From Myxococcus guangdongensis (GTDB taxonomy: Bacteria; Myxococcota; Myxococcia; Myxococcales; Myxococcaceae): DNA of 64,000 nt. The position numbers and the translations under genes were made by a program. Positions 26,221-35,266 of the stretch are shown piece by piece (within the stretch, counting starts at the first letter, position 1; each line of letters opens with the position of its first letter). The notes beneath the pieces were generated by a model. The model did not search any database and had not been told where the DNA came from. It saw only the letters and a list, made by a program, of their open reading frames with translations. The stretch spans positions 620,001-684,000 of the forward strand of contig NZ_JAJVKW010000005.1 of assembly GCF_024198255.1 (NCBI RefSeq). The letters run 5' to 3'.

Positions 26221-26427
26221 TCAGTTCCGCGCCTGCTCGGTCTTCGTCGGGTCGTCCATGTCGATGGGACCCTGGCCCGGACCCAGCGGCAGGGCGCACT
26301 CGTCGCACATCCAGAAGCGGACGATCATCCCGTTGTCACCCGTGGAGACGTAGGTGGAGCCGACCACCTCGCCGCCCTCGGTCTTCTTGCAGGAAATGCA
26401 GGTATGCGTCGGCTTGCTCTGCGTCAT
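26221..26427 (-). CDS. Small zinc-ribbon protein
   Basis: This 68-residue protein carries two CxxC pairs (CISC near the N-terminus and CDEC in the middle) spaced like a treble-clef or rubredoxin-like zinc ribbon. It lacks a signal peptide and has no recognised family. GAGGACTCCC lies before its ATG. It sits between the coiled-coil protein and the transglycosylase fusion on the same strand. The length, cysteine spacing and codon use support a real gene; its role is unknown. Confidence 0.65.
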   Translation of the reverse strand: MTQSKPTHTCISCKKTEGGEVVGSTYVSTGDNGMIVRFWMCDECALPLGPGQGPIDMDDPTKTEQARN

Positions 26428-26532
26428 CTGGGAGTCCTCGGGTCGGGGTGTGGAAACGCGGACGGACCGACACCCTTGCCGCAGTGCCGGTCCGCTCGAA
26501 GCCTACTTCACTCCATCCAGGCGCGAGTCAGC

Positions 26533-27978
26533 TCACCCGATGGACATCTGGTAGCCGCCGTTGGGGTTGGAGTTCAGGAAGTGCCGCATCTGCTCGGGCG
26601 TAATCGTCTTCACGTTCGCGTCCGCCGGGTCGCGCACGATGAAGTTGCCCTTCGCATCCATACCCGCCACGGTGACGTAGTGGCCGGACGTGCGGCCCTC
26701 GTTCTGGTGCGGCGGCATCGCGTGGTAGTCGCCGTTGGCCACCACCAGCTTGCCCTGCTTGAGCTGGTCGGCAATCCACTCCACGTTGGCGCCCGGGCCC
26801 TTCGTCACGGCGTCCTTGCCCATCGCCTTGGCCATCTTCGCGATGCCGTTGACGTCCGTGCCGTTGCCCGACGTGCCGCCAATCCCGCCCAGGTGGTTGA
26901 TGAGCTGGGCATCCGTCATGTCCTTGCCATAACCAAAGGCACGCGCGATCTGCGCCATGGACGTGGGGCCGCAGTTGGCCGGGCCATTCGTATACGAGCC
27001 GTTCTTGCCTGCCGGGTTGTACTGGCTGATCTGCGGGACCTTGCTCGGGTCCACGCGGCCGTCACCCGTCACCGGCGCGGCGCCGTCCGTGGCCTGCGGG
27101 CCCGTGGGCTTGGGATTCAAATCCACCGGCCCCGGCTTGTTCGTGCCCGGCGTGAAGGTGCTCTGGTCCTTGCCCGCGACCCCCGGCATCTTCAGCGTGT
27201 CACCCGCGAGGATGAGATTGGGGTCGGTGATCTTGGGGTTGAGCTGGCGAATCTGGTTGATGATATCCCAGTGCGAGCCCTCCATGCCCTTGGCCTTGAG
27301 CTCGGAGGCGATGCCCCACAGCGTGTCGCCCTTCTTGATCTCGCGGTCCGAGCCCTCCACGGGCGTGCGCGAGTCGTCCGTCTTGCCCGGCTTCAACCCC
27401 GGCTTGCTGCCCGGCTTCGACGTGTCCGTGCCACCCACCGTGGTGTCGGGCACGTCGGCCGTCGTCCCGCTCGGCGTCTTTCCGCCCGGGAACAGGCGGC
27501 TCATGTGGTTCTGGATCTTGCTCTGGTAGTCGTAGCCCCGAGCGTCGTTCATGTTGCCCGCGCCCCGGTGCCACTCGCGCGCGGCCGCCAGGCTGCTGCC
27601 GTGCTTCTTGGTGAGGTCACCAATCGTCTTCGCCAGGAACTCCATCTGCTTCTCGGGCGGAATCGTCTTGGCGTTCGCCCCGCGGCCCACCTGCATGCCG
27701 GACCACTTCTCGAACGAGGGCAGCAGGCCGTTGTCGTCCAGGCCGATGAGCCCGTGGCCCGTGCCGTCCTGGTGCACGCCGTGGTTCTTGAACGATGACT
27801 CCTGCGCGACGATGCCCGCGAGCACCTTCGGGTCCGCGCCGTACTTCTGCGCGTACTTCTCGATGTACGGCCAGAGCTGCTGGAGGTTGAGCTGCGCGTC
27901 ACGGCCCTGCGGCAGGCCCTCGGCCTGCGCGGAAGTGGGCGAGTACGTCTGCTGGCGACGCTCGATGCGAGGAGACAT
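26533..27978 (-). CDS. Transglycosylase-LysM-C39 peptidase fusion protein
   Basis: This 481-residue protein combines three parts. Residues ~30-165 are lysozyme/SLT-like, with the catalytic Glu in GIVAQESSFKNHG and EWHRGAGNMNDARGY. Residues ~220-275 form a LysM domain (IKKGDTLWGIASELKAKG...LILAGDTLKMPG). Residues ~330-481 are a C39-like papain-fold peptidase with Cys in ANCGPTSMAQIARAFG, His in SGHYVTVAGM and a downstream Asp in IVRDPADANVK. It is built to bind and cut peptidoglycan glycan and peptide parts. It has no signal peptide, so export must be non-classical or by a dedicated machine. GGAGTGACCCC precedes the ATG. It is divergent from the secreted protein gene at 28.1 kb. Confidence 0.85.
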   Translation of the reverse strand: MSPRIERRQQTYSPTSAQAEGLPQGRDAQLNLQQLWPYIEKYAQKYGADPKVLAGIVAQESSFKNHGVHQDGTGHGLIGLDDNGLLPSFEKWSGMQVGRGANAKTIPPEKQMEFLAKTIGDLTKKHGSSLAAAREWHRGAGNMNDARGYDYQSKIQNHMSRLFPGGKTPSGTTADVPDTTVGGTDTSKPGSKPGLKPGKTDDSRTPVEGSDREIKKGDTLWGIASELKAKGMEGSHWDIINQIRQLNPKITDPNLILAGDTLKMPGVAGKDQSTFTPGTNKPGPVDLNPKPTGPQATDGAAPVTGDGRVDPSKVPQISQYNPAGKNGSYTNGPANCGPTSMAQIARAFGYGKDMTDAQLINHLGGIGGTSGNGTDVNGIAKMAKAMGKDAVTKGPGANVEWIADQLKQGKLVVANGDYHAMPPHQNEGRTSGHYVTVAGMDAKGNFIVRDPADANVKTITPEQMRHFLNSNPNGGYQMSIG

Positions 27979-28148
27979 GGGGTCACTCCACGAGTGGAGA
28001 ACAGGGGGGTGTGGAAACGACTGATGACCGATTGTCGGGGGCTGAGAAAAAGAGTTGCGGCGACCCAGGTCGGTTTGGCCTGACTTCCGGGTTCGGAGAG
28101 CGATAGGACGTCGAGCCTGTCTGGGTGAATCCACACAAGGAGTCGCGA

Positions 28149-29141
28149 ATGAATGCACTGCGTTACGGACTCGTGACTGGCGCGGCATTGTGTCTGTGGG
28201 CGGGCCCCGCGGCCGCGCAGCAACAGCCACTCACGGGGGTCTATGCCAAGGAGGGCGGCACCCTCGTGGTGTTGGAGGGCGATGGGCAGACACTCATCCA
28301 ATATGAGTCAACTTTTCCGCAGGGCCAGAGCATGGGCGCCTGTGAATGCACCTTGGCTGTCCAGAAGAAGACATCCCCGAAGTCGTGGGCCCTGACGACC
28401 TTCCAGTCCCAGGGGAAATGGACGCTGGACCTGGAGTCCAACCGGCTGGTGTTGAAGGGGCCTGGGACGGACTGCTGCGGTGCGGGGTGGTCTGGACAGG
28501 ACAGCTTCTCGCGGCCATTCACCCGGGCGCTCTCGACGTGCACGGTGAAGGCGAAGGAGGCGCGCCTGCAGCCGCTGGATGGGACTCGGCAGGGGCCCAC
28601 GGTGGTGAGCGGGGATCAGGTGGAGGCGCACGCGGCGTCACCGTTGCCGGACGTGGTCCCCGTGCGCGTGGTGAAGGGGCCGCAGGTCGTCACGGGGGTG
28701 TTGCCGGGCGCCGAGCTGGAGTGCGGGACTCAGGCGGCTGGCGTCGAGGCCGCGTCCTCCGGAGCGCTCAAGGCCCTGGCCGGCAAATGGCTCCAGGTGC
28801 GGCGCAAGGGCAAGGGCTACCTCATCGAGGAGTGGTGCGGGGCGAACACGCCCTCGGTGACGGTGGATGCGGCCGGGTCGATTCTCATCGACTTCGGTCA
28901 GGATGACCTGACGGGGAAGGTGAAGTCCGCGAAGTCCGAGGCAGGCGGTGGCTCGACGCTGCAGGTGGCCTACCCGAGCGGAGCCAGCGAGACGCTGAAG
29001 TGGACCGTCACCGACGCGAAGCGGAACGTGATGCGCCTGCAGGGCGGGAAGGACTACTTCCGCGAGGGGTATCTCTACGTGCGCGACGACGCGCGCAAGG
29101 GCATCCCGGTGAAGGCGGAGGTCTGCGAAGAGGAGGAGTAG
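28149..29141 (+). CDS. Secreted protein of unknown function
   Basis: This 330-residue protein has a signal peptide (YGLVTGAALCLWAGPAAAQQ) after AAGGAG. The mature part contains several cysteines (GACECTL, TDCCGAGW, ECGTQ, EEWCGAN, EVCEEEE), suggesting disulfide bonds in the periplasm or outside the cell. The pattern is beta-rich with two similar halves (TLVVLEGDGQTLIQY and SVTVDAAGSILIDFG), possibly a duplicated beta-barrel domain. No family is recognised. A perfect 11-base hairpin separates its end from the convergent nadE-like gene. Confidence 0.72.
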   Translation: MNALRYGLVTGAALCLWAGPAAAQQQPLTGVYAKEGGTLVVLEGDGQTLIQYESTFPQGQSMGACECTLAVQKKTSPKSWALTTFQSQGKWTLDLESNRLVLKGPGTDCCGAGWSGQDSFSRPFTRALSTCTVKAKEARLQPLDGTRQGPTVVSGDQVEAHAASPLPDVVPVRVVKGPQVVTGVLPGAELECGTQAAGVEAASSGALKALAGKWLQVRRKGKGYLIEEWCGANTPSVTVDAAGSILIDFGQDDLTGKVKSAKSEAGGGSTLQVAYPSGASETLKWTVTDAKRNVMRLQGGKDYFREGYLYVRDDARKGIPVKAEVCEEEE

Positions 29142-29158
29142 TCGCCCCTGTTCGCGAG

Positions 29159-29186
29159 GGACGGGAGGCGAGGGTGCCTCCCGTCC
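29159..29186. terminator. Hairpin between convergent genes
   Basis: GGACGGGAGGC and its perfect complement are separated by 6 bases, lying between the stop codons of the secreted protein and the nadE-like gene. It is positioned to end transcription from both sides, but there is no T-run on either strand. Confidence 0.6.
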
Positions 29187-29205
29187 GTGTGCACGGCATC
29201 GCGCC

Positions 29206-30201
29206 TCAGCCGAGCTTGAAGGGCTCCAGCTCCGCGACCTTCTCCAGCAGCAGCGGCGGCGAGTGCAGGTAGGCCGTGCTGCGGCGCTTCTGGTCGATGT
29301 CGTCGTAGACGCGCTGCACCTGGGTGGGCGTCAGGCCCATCACCTGCGCGGCCTCGTCCGTGGGCACGGCGTGATTCTTGGCCCACATGAGCAGGTCCAG
29401 CTGCGAGTAGTGCACGGAGAAATAGAAGTCTTCCTGCGACTGGGGAAGGCTGAAGGTGTCCGTGGTCGGCTCGCCGCTGGTGATTTCGTCGATGACGCCC
29501 AGGTGCCTGGCCAATTGATATGTCTGGGTTTTGTAGAGCCCCGCGATGGGCTTCACGTCCGCGGCGCCGTCGCCCAGCTTCACGAAGAAGCCCTGGTCAT
29601 ACTCCAGACGGTTGGGCGTGCCCGCCACCGCGAAGTTCAGCCGGTCCGCGTGGAAGTAATCCATCATCTTCCGCGTGCGCTGCTTGAAGTTCGTCGCGGC
29701 GACAATCTGGGTATAGGCCTGGGGAGGCAGCCGGAAGCGGCGCTCCTCGCCATTCACTTGCACCACGACGTAGAAGAAGTTCACCGCGTCCGTGTTGAGC
29801 CGGTCGCCGTGCATGACAATCTTCCACTTCATGTCCGGGGTGAACTCCGGGAAGACGGAGCGCACCGCCTCGTCGCGCTGGCGGTAACAGCCGGCGGCCT
29901 CGAGGACGGGGGCGATGTCGTGGAGCTGGTATTTGATTCCCAGCTTCTCGCAGAGCTTGCGGCCCAGCTGGGAGCTCCAACCGCTGGAGTCGCGCTCGGG
30001 CAGGAGGATGCCGAAGACGCGCTCGGGGCCCAGGGCCCGCACGGCCAGCGCCGCGACACACGCGGAGTCGATGCCGCCGGAGATGGCCACGACGAGGCCG
30101 CGCTTGCGCAGCTTCTTGAGCACCGTCTCGCGCAGCCCCTCGGACAGCTCGGCGGCCTTCGCCTCCCAGTCCAGCTCCAACACCTGCTTGGAAAACTTCA
30201 T
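29206..30201 (-). CDS. NadE-like ATP-dependent amide synthase, last gene of the seven-gene operon
   Basis: This 331-residue protein belongs to the NAD synthetase N-type PP-loop family: the ATP loop is SGGIDSACVAAL, and PNRLEYDQGFFVKLGDGAADVKPI matches the NadE substrate region. It lacks the glutaminase domain, so it would use free ammonia. It could be the cell's NAD synthetase, but its place 22 bases after an AMP-ligase and AsnB suggests a paralogue that amidates another acid. It also carries a C-terminal stretch (MGLTPTQVQRVYDDIDQKRRSTAYLHSPP) like other NadE proteins. GAGAGGGG lies before the ATG. The family is sure, the substrate is not. Confidence 0.85.
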   Translation of the reverse strand: MKFSKQVLELDWEAKAAELSEGLRETVLKKLRKRGLVVAISGGIDSACVAALAVRALGPERVFGILLPERDSSGWSSQLGRKLCEKLGIKYQLHDIAPVLEAAGCYRQRDEAVRSVFPEFTPDMKWKIVMHGDRLNTDAVNFFYVVVQVNGEERRFRLPPQAYTQIVAATNFKQRTRKMMDYFHADRLNFAVAGTPNRLEYDQGFFVKLGDGAADVKPIAGLYKTQTYQLARHLGVIDEITSGEPTTDTFSLPQSQEDFYFSVHYSQLDLLMWAKNHAVPTDEAAQVMGLTPTQVQRVYDDIDQKRRSTAYLHSPPLLLEKVAELEPFKLG

Positions 30202-30223
30202 TGTGTGACCCCTCTCGAACCCT

Positions 30224-31807
30224 TCACGACGAACCGATGGATGAATATTGGGTGCGCAGCTCCGCCTTGAGCACCTTGCCACTGGGCCCTCGCGGCAGCG
30301 CGTCCGTGAACACCACGTGCCGGGGTACCTTGTGCGCCGGCAGCGATTCCCTGCAGAAGCGCCGCAGAGTGTCCTCCTCCACCGCGGCCCCTTCCTGGAG
30401 CACGACCACGGCGCAGGCCGCCTCGCCGCCCAGCGCGTCCGGGACTCCGACGACGGCCACCTCTCGCACCGACGGGTGCCGCGCGAGCTGATGCTCCAAC
30501 TCGGCGGGGCTCACCCGGTGGCCGCCAATCTTGAGGATCTCCTTCGCGCGCCCCACCAGGAAGATGAAGCCATCCGCGTCGCGCCAGGCCAGGTCCCCCG
30601 TCCACAGCCAGCCGTCGCGCAGGATGGTCGCGGTCTCCTCGGGGGCGCCCAGGTAGCCCGGCGTCACGTTGGCGCCGCGTGCCACCAGGTGGCCTGTCTC
30701 GCCCGTGGGCAGCGCCTTGCCGTCCTCGCCCACGACGCGCAGCTCCACGCCGGGGATCGCCACGCCGATGGAGCCTGCCTTCTCGGTGGCCCGTGTCGGG
30801 GGCAGGTAGCTCAGTCGCGCCGTGGCCTCGGTCTGCCCGTACATGACGTACAGCTCGGCGGGGTAGAGGGCTTCGCGTGTCCACTGGACGGTGTCCGGGG
30901 ACATGCCGCCGCCGGCCTGGGTGGCGTAGCGCAGGCGCAGCTTGGAGAGGGCCTCCGCGCCGGCTTGCCGCTTGAGCAGCTCGAAGGTGAGTGGGACGCC
31001 CGCGAAGCCCGTGCTGCGCTCCTCGGCCATCGCTTCCAGCACGACCTGGGGATACATGAAGCGCGGATCCAGGAACACCGAGCCGCCGACGAGCAGATGC
31101 GTCTGGAGGACGCTCTTGCCGTAGCAGTAGTGCAGCGGGAGGACCAGGTGCGCCCGGTCTCGTGAGGAGAGACCCAGGTACTCGACGATGGAGCGCGTGT
31201 TGGCGGCGATGTTGCCAAACGTCTGGATGACGCCTCGGGGCGTGCCCGTGCTGCCGGACGTGTAGACGATGGACGCGTGTGCGCTGGACGGTGTGGAGGG
31301 CAGGGCGTCCAGGGGGGATGCCTTGGCCTCGGGGTCCACCGCGCCGTCTTCCTGCACCCACGTGCATGTCGCGGGGGCGAGCGCCTGGAGCATCCGCTCC
31401 GGCGGGCGCGTGGCGTGAATCACATACACGTGCGTCAGGCCCGGCTTGCCGGTCCACTTGCGCGCGTCCTGACCGAAGACGAAGGCATGTCGCGCGCCTG
31501 TCTGCGCGAGGATGGCGTCCACGGACGTCGCGCCCGTTTCACGGTCGAGCTCCACCGCGCACGCGCCCAATGCCTGCACCGCGAGCCCGGCCACCGCGCC
31601 CGCCGAGCCGAGGGGCAGGGCGATGAGGACCTTGTCTCCGGCGGAGACGCCCGAGGAGCGCAGGTGTCCCGCGAGCGCCGTCATCCGCTCCGCGAGCTGT
31701 GAATACGTGAGCCGTGTCCACGGCGAGTCGACCGCGGAGGCCGTGGGGGTGCGCTGCGCGTGGGCCAAGACCCACGCGGGGGCGGAGTCCGTCGCGCTGG
31801 CGCTCAT
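30224..31807 (-). CDS. AMP-dependent acid:carrier ligase (ANL superfamily)
   Basis: This 527-residue adenylate-forming enzyme has the P-loop VYTSGSTGTPRGVIQT, VMYGQTEATARLS, the hinge region WLWTGDLAWRDADGFIFLVG with RAKEILKIGGHRVSPAE, and the catalytic Lys in GPSGKVLKAEL. It activates a carboxylic or amino acid as the adenylate and, given the carrier-protein gene in the same operon, probably loads it on that carrier's phosphopantetheine. The acid is not predictable by eye. The start overlaps the asnB stop by ATGA. No condensation or ketosynthase domain is present, so this is not a conventional NRPS or PKS module. Confidence 0.92.
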   Translation of the reverse strand: MSASATDSAPAWVLAHAQRTPTASAVDSPWTRLTYSQLAERMTALAGHLRSSGVSAGDKVLIALPLGSAGAVAGLAVQALGACAVELDRETGATSVDAILAQTGARHAFVFGQDARKWTGKPGLTHVYVIHATRPPERMLQALAPATCTWVQEDGAVDPEAKASPLDALPSTPSSAHASIVYTSGSTGTPRGVIQTFGNIAANTRSIVEYLGLSSRDRAHLVLPLHYCYGKSVLQTHLLVGGSVFLDPRFMYPQVVLEAMAEERSTGFAGVPLTFELLKRQAGAEALSKLRLRYATQAGGGMSPDTVQWTREALYPAELYVMYGQTEATARLSYLPPTRATEKAGSIGVAIPGVELRVVGEDGKALPTGETGHLVARGANVTPGYLGAPEETATILRDGWLWTGDLAWRDADGFIFLVGRAKEILKIGGHRVSPAELEHQLARHPSVREVAVVGVPDALGGEAACAVVVLQEGAAVEEDTLRRFCRESLPAHKVPRHVVFTDALPRGPSGKVLKAELRTQYSSIGSS

Positions 31808-33771
31808 GCCGCCTCCAGCACCACGGCGTCGAGGTCCGCCTGAGGCGGCGCGCGCGGCGTGAGGAAGTGGTGCGCGAGCAACTGCGTGGACGCGATGGCG
31901 AACAGGGCCATGGTGTCCGCCTCGCTCTCCGCCGCGTTGGGCGCGCGCAGCTTGGCGACGAGCCGCTCCGCCTTGCGCGCGTCGAACACGCCCACCTTCG
32001 CCACGGCCTCGGGCGCAAGCAGCTCTCGCGCCCACGCGGGGGCCTCCGGTCCCACCAACGCTCCGGCGATGGGCGCGCGGTAGGGGAACTTGCTGCGCTC
32101 CAGGATGGACGCGGGGACGCGGCCCTTGGCGTAGCGCTTGAGCACGTGCTTCTCGTCCAGCCCCTTGAGCCGCATGCGCTCGGGGATGCGCGCCGCCAGC
32201 TCCATCACCGACGTGTCGAGGAACGGGAAGCGGCCCTCCACCGCGTTGCCCAGCAGCATCCGGTCTCCCTGCGCCGACAGCAGGTATCCCGACAGGAGCG
32301 TCTTCGCCTCCAGGTACTGCGCACGCGCCAGCGGCCTCCAGCCCTTCACGCGCTCGGGCACCGTCGAGAGCACCGACGCCGTCGGCTCCTCGTCCGCCAC
32401 GCTCGCGGCGAAGTCCGGCGCGAGGAAGCGAGTGATGCGCCCGCTGTTCGCCCAACGCACCAGGTGCGAGAAGCCCAGGCTGCCCGGGTCGTCCAGCCCC
32501 ATGCCGAAGAACTCGCGAAGCAACTCCACGTTCTGCTGGCTCACCGACAGGGTGGGGTAGAGCCTCCGCAACAACAGCGGCCGCCACTTCGACGCCGGAT
32601 GCCGCGCCCAGAACTGCCGGACCTTCGTCTCCTTGAAGAGGTCGTAGCCCAGGAACATCTCATCCGAGCCCTCCCCCGTGAGCACCACGCGGATGCCGTT
32701 CTGCCGCACCCACTCGCTCAGCCGCAGGAACGGCGCGGGCGCCGAGCGCATCATCGCCTGCTCCGCGTGGAAGATGACGCCGGGCACCAACGTGCCGATG
32801 TCCCCGTCGCGCATCTCCACCACGCGATGCTCCGTGCGGAGCGCCCCGGCCACCGCGGCCTGGTGCTCGCGCTCGTCGAAGCGCGCGTGCGCGAAGCCCA
32901 CCGAGAACGTCCGCAGCGTCCCACCCAGCTGCCCCTGCGCCAGCGCGCACAGCAGGCTCGAGTCCAACCCGCCCGACAGGTACGCCGCCACCGGCACGTC
33001 CGCGCGCAGCCGCAGCCGCACCGCGCGCTCCAACGCCTCGCCCAGCTCCTCCTGGATGCGCGCGTCGCCGGCCATGCTCGGCTCCACGCCGAAGTCCAAA
33101 TCCCAGTACCTGAACGTCTCCAGCACCCCCGCGCGGAACCGGGCCGAGTGCGCGGGCGGCAACAGCCGCACCCCCTCGAACGACGTGCGCGGCGCCACCG
33201 GCGACCAGAGCTGGAACGTCTGCTTCAGCCCCCGCGCGTCCAGCGCCGGCGTCACCAGCCCGCTCGCGAACAGCGCCTTGGCCTCCGAGCCGAACGCGAG
33301 CTGTCCACCCGGAAGCTCTGCGTAATACAGCGGGCAGATGCCCACCCTGTCGCGCGACATCCACAGCGTGGCGTCCCTCGGGTCCCACAGCGCGAAGGCC
33401 CACTGGCCCTCGAACCGGCGCACGCAGTCGATGCCCCACGCCAGGAACGCCGCGAGGATGACCTCCGTGTCCGAGCGCGTGCGGAACGCATACCGCCCGG
33501 AGAGCTGCTCGCGCAGCTCCACGTGGTTGAAGATTTCACCGTTGAAGACGACGGTGAGCCCCGTCGCCGCGTCGCGCATCGGCTGGTGACCGCCCTCCAG
33601 GTCGACGATGGACAGCCGCGTGTGGCCCAGGGCCACCCCGTTCAACACCAACGCCCGCTGCGCGTCCGGCCCCCGGTGACGGATGCTCGCCGTCATCCGG
33701 CGCAGTCGCTCGCCCGCCTCGGCCCCGGCGCCCCCTCCCGCCGGGTAGGTGAATCCCGCGATGCCACACAT
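31804..33771 (-). CDS. asnB: Asparagine synthase-type glutamine amidotransferase
   Basis: This 655-residue enzyme starts with the processed nucleophile MCGIAG of class II glutaminases, followed by RHRGPDAQ, LGHTRLSIVDL and VFNGEIFNHVELR. The synthetase half has the PP-loop YLSGGLDSSLLCALA. Glutamine gives ammonia, which is passed to an acyl-adenylate to form an amide. In an operon with an acid:carrier ligase, the acceptor may be a sugar acid or carrier-bound acid, not aspartate. The carrier protein gene ends 12 bases upstream and the ligase overlaps downstream, so it is the centre of the operon. The asnB symbol names the family only. Confidence 0.9.
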   Translation of the reverse strand: MCGIAGFTYPAGGGAGAEAGERLRRMTASIRHRGPDAQRALVLNGVALGHTRLSIVDLEGGHQPMRDAATGLTVVFNGEIFNHVELREQLSGRYAFRTRSDTEVILAAFLAWGIDCVRRFEGQWAFALWDPRDATLWMSRDRVGICPLYYAELPGGQLAFGSEAKALFASGLVTPALDARGLKQTFQLWSPVAPRTSFEGVRLLPPAHSARFRAGVLETFRYWDLDFGVEPSMAGDARIQEELGEALERAVRLRLRADVPVAAYLSGGLDSSLLCALAQGQLGGTLRTFSVGFAHARFDEREHQAAVAGALRTEHRVVEMRDGDIGTLVPGVIFHAEQAMMRSAPAPFLRLSEWVRQNGIRVVLTGEGSDEMFLGYDLFKETKVRQFWARHPASKWRPLLLRRLYPTLSVSQQNVELLREFFGMGLDDPGSLGFSHLVRWANSGRITRFLAPDFAASVADEEPTASVLSTVPERVKGWRPLARAQYLEAKTLLSGYLLSAQGDRMLLGNAVEGRFPFLDTSVMELAARIPERMRLKGLDEKHVLKRYAKGRVPASILERSKFPYRAPIAGALVGPEAPAWARELLAPEAVAKVGVFDARKAERLVAKLRAPNAAESEADTMALFAIASTQLLAHHFLTPRAPPQADLDAVVLEAA

Positions 33772-33783
33772 GGCGCGCTCTTT

Positions 33784-34038
33784 TCAGCCTGCTTGCGGCA
33801 GGCGCTGGTTCTGCTTGCGCTCGACGAACGCCACCACGCGCGTCAGCGAGTCCAGGTTCTCCGGAACCAGCTCCTTGTCCTCCAGCTTGATGCCGAGGTC
33901 CGACTCCAGGAACGCCACCAGCTCCATCATCCCCGTGGAGTCGATGAGCCCCTTGCGCAGGAAGGAGTCGTCATCGCCGAAGTCGTCCACGAAGAACGTG
34001 TCGACGATGAAGGTACGGATGCGTTCACGAATGCTCAC
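33784..34038 (-). CDS. Acyl carrier protein
   Basis: This 84-residue acidic protein has the carrier-protein signature LIDSTGMMELVAFLESDLGIKLED, whose Ser would carry phosphopantetheine, and an N-terminal helix IRERIRTFIVDTFF. It begins with GTG, preceded by AGGACG, and lies 12 bases before asnB. It is the likely shuttle for the acid activated by the ligase two genes downstream. It is not the housekeeping fatty-acid ACP, as no fab genes adjoin it. Confidence 0.9.
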   Translation of the reverse strand: MSIRERIRTFIVDTFFVDDFGDDDSFLRKGLIDSTGMMELVAFLESDLGIKLEDKELVPENLDSLTRVVAFVERKQNQRLPQAG

Positions 34039-34129
34039 GGTAGGACGTCCTGTCTGGAAATGCGGTGGTGGGGTGATGGAACAACCCGGGCGTGACTCAA
34101 GACGCGCCCGGGACGAAGACTTGAGGTGC

Positions 34130-34720
34130 TCAGCTGCCCGTGTCGCGGGCAACCAGCTCCAGGCTCATGTTGCGCGCGGGGTTGCCCATGGCCAGCGTGT
34201 CCGGCGGCACGTCCTGGGTGACGATGCTCCCGGCGGCGACCACCGAGCGCGCTCCCACGCGCACGCCGGGCATGATGATGGCGCCGTGCGCCACCCAGAC
34301 ATCGTCCTCGATGATGATGGGCGCGGTGTGGAGCCCGTCCCGGTCCCCCACGCGCACGAACGACGCGAACATGCACCGGGCCCCCACGCTCACCGAGCGC
34401 CAGGCCTCCAGGCACACGCCGTAGTTGAACTGCGTCTCGTTGCCGATGGCCAGCCGGCCCCCGGGGTGGCACACGAGGGAGCTGGGCAGCATCCCGCCGG
34501 AGAACGTCAGCCGGTCCCCGAGGAGCATCTCCCCCGCGTTGTGCACGCTCACCGGCCCGTAGGCCGCCACGTTGCGGCCCAGCGTCTGGACGGCGCGGAA
34601 CTGCCAGCGCGCCCGCACCATCGCCACCGCGCGTTCGGCGCGGGGCCGGGCCGCGCGGCCCATCTCCTCGAGCTGGGCGACCACTCCGGGAATCCGGACG
34701 AATGGGCTCCGCGACGTCAT
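34130..34720 (-). CDS. Hexapeptide-repeat acyltransferase (first of two)
   Basis: This 196-residue protein has a left-handed beta-helix of hexapeptide repeats (VCHPGGRLAIGNETQFN, ARCMFASFVRVGDRD, IEDDVWVAHGAIIMPGVRVGARSVVAAGSIV) ending with GNPARN, as in sugar O- or N-acetyltransferases. The first ~60 residues are helical and unlike the second copy. It would transfer an acyl group, perhaps from the operon's carrier protein or from acetyl-CoA, to a sugar or similar acceptor. It overlaps the neighbouring acyltransferase by ATGA; the carrier gene follows after ~90 bases. Confidence 0.88.
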   Translation of the reverse strand: MTSRSPFVRIPGVVAQLEEMGRAARPRAERAVAMVRARWQFRAVQTLGRNVAAYGPVSVHNAGEMLLGDRLTFSGGMLPSSLVCHPGGRLAIGNETQFNYGVCLEAWRSVSVGARCMFASFVRVGDRDGLHTAPIIIEDDVWVAHGAIIMPGVRVGARSVVAAGSIVTQDVPPDTLAMGNPARNMSLELVARDTGS

Positions 34721-35265
34721 CCCATCACCTCCCTGCGCAGCACCCTGGCGGGCGCGCCCCCCACCGTCACCCCCGCCGGAATCCGACGCGAGACGACGGT
34801 GCCGGGCGCCACGGTGCAGCCCTTCTGCAGCTGCGCGCCCGGCAACAGGATGGCACGACTGCCCACCGTCACGCCCTCCTCGATGACCAGGGGCACCGAC
34901 GGAGGCCGCTCATGGCGGTTTCCCCTCAGCGGATGGTGTTGGTTGTCCATCACCTTGCTGAACGGCCCCAGCCGCGCGCCGCGTCCCACGGTGATGGAGC
35001 TCAGCGCCTCCAGCGACGCGCCGCCCTCGATGTGGGCGTCGTCGCCCAGGACGATGACGCTGTCCGGGGACATGGCGTGCAGCTCGATGGGCGCCAGCCG
35101 TCCATCCAGCACCACTCGGTTTCCCACCAGCACCCGGCCCGCGCCGTGGACCCACACCCGGCCCAGCACCGTGGGCGAGTCCCCTATCTCCTGGCAGCGC
35201 CTCAGCTTCAGGCGCGCCATGAGCTTCCCCCACTGACTCGACAGTGATTGCGGTAACGGCCTCAT
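34717..35265 (-). CDS. Hexapeptide-repeat acyltransferase (second)
   Basis: This 182-residue left-handed beta-helix protein has repeats such as VLGRVWVHGAGRVLVGNRVVLDG and LVIEEGVTVGSRAILLPGA and ends with VGGAPARVLRREV, the usual acetyltransferase finish. DNQHHPLRG may contain a catalytic His. It differs enough from its neighbour to suggest a different acceptor or position. It lies one base after the SGNH gene and overlaps the next acyltransferase by four bases, so it is tightly coupled in the operon. Confidence 0.87.
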   Translation of the reverse strand: MRPLPQSLSSQWGKLMARLKLRRCQEIGDSPTVLGRVWVHGAGRVLVGNRVVLDGRLAPIELHAMSPDSVIVLGDDAHIEGGASLEALSSITVGRGARLGPFSKVMDNQHHPLRGNRHERPPSVPLVIEEGVTVGSRAILLPGAQLQKGCTVAPGTVVSRRIPAGVTVGGAPARVLRREVMG

Positions 35266-35266
35266 G

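Noticed and set aside
26533..27978. Prophage endolysin region
   Set aside because: The transglycosylase-LysM-C39 gene has no phage structural, holin or integrase neighbours and its codon use matches the chromosome.
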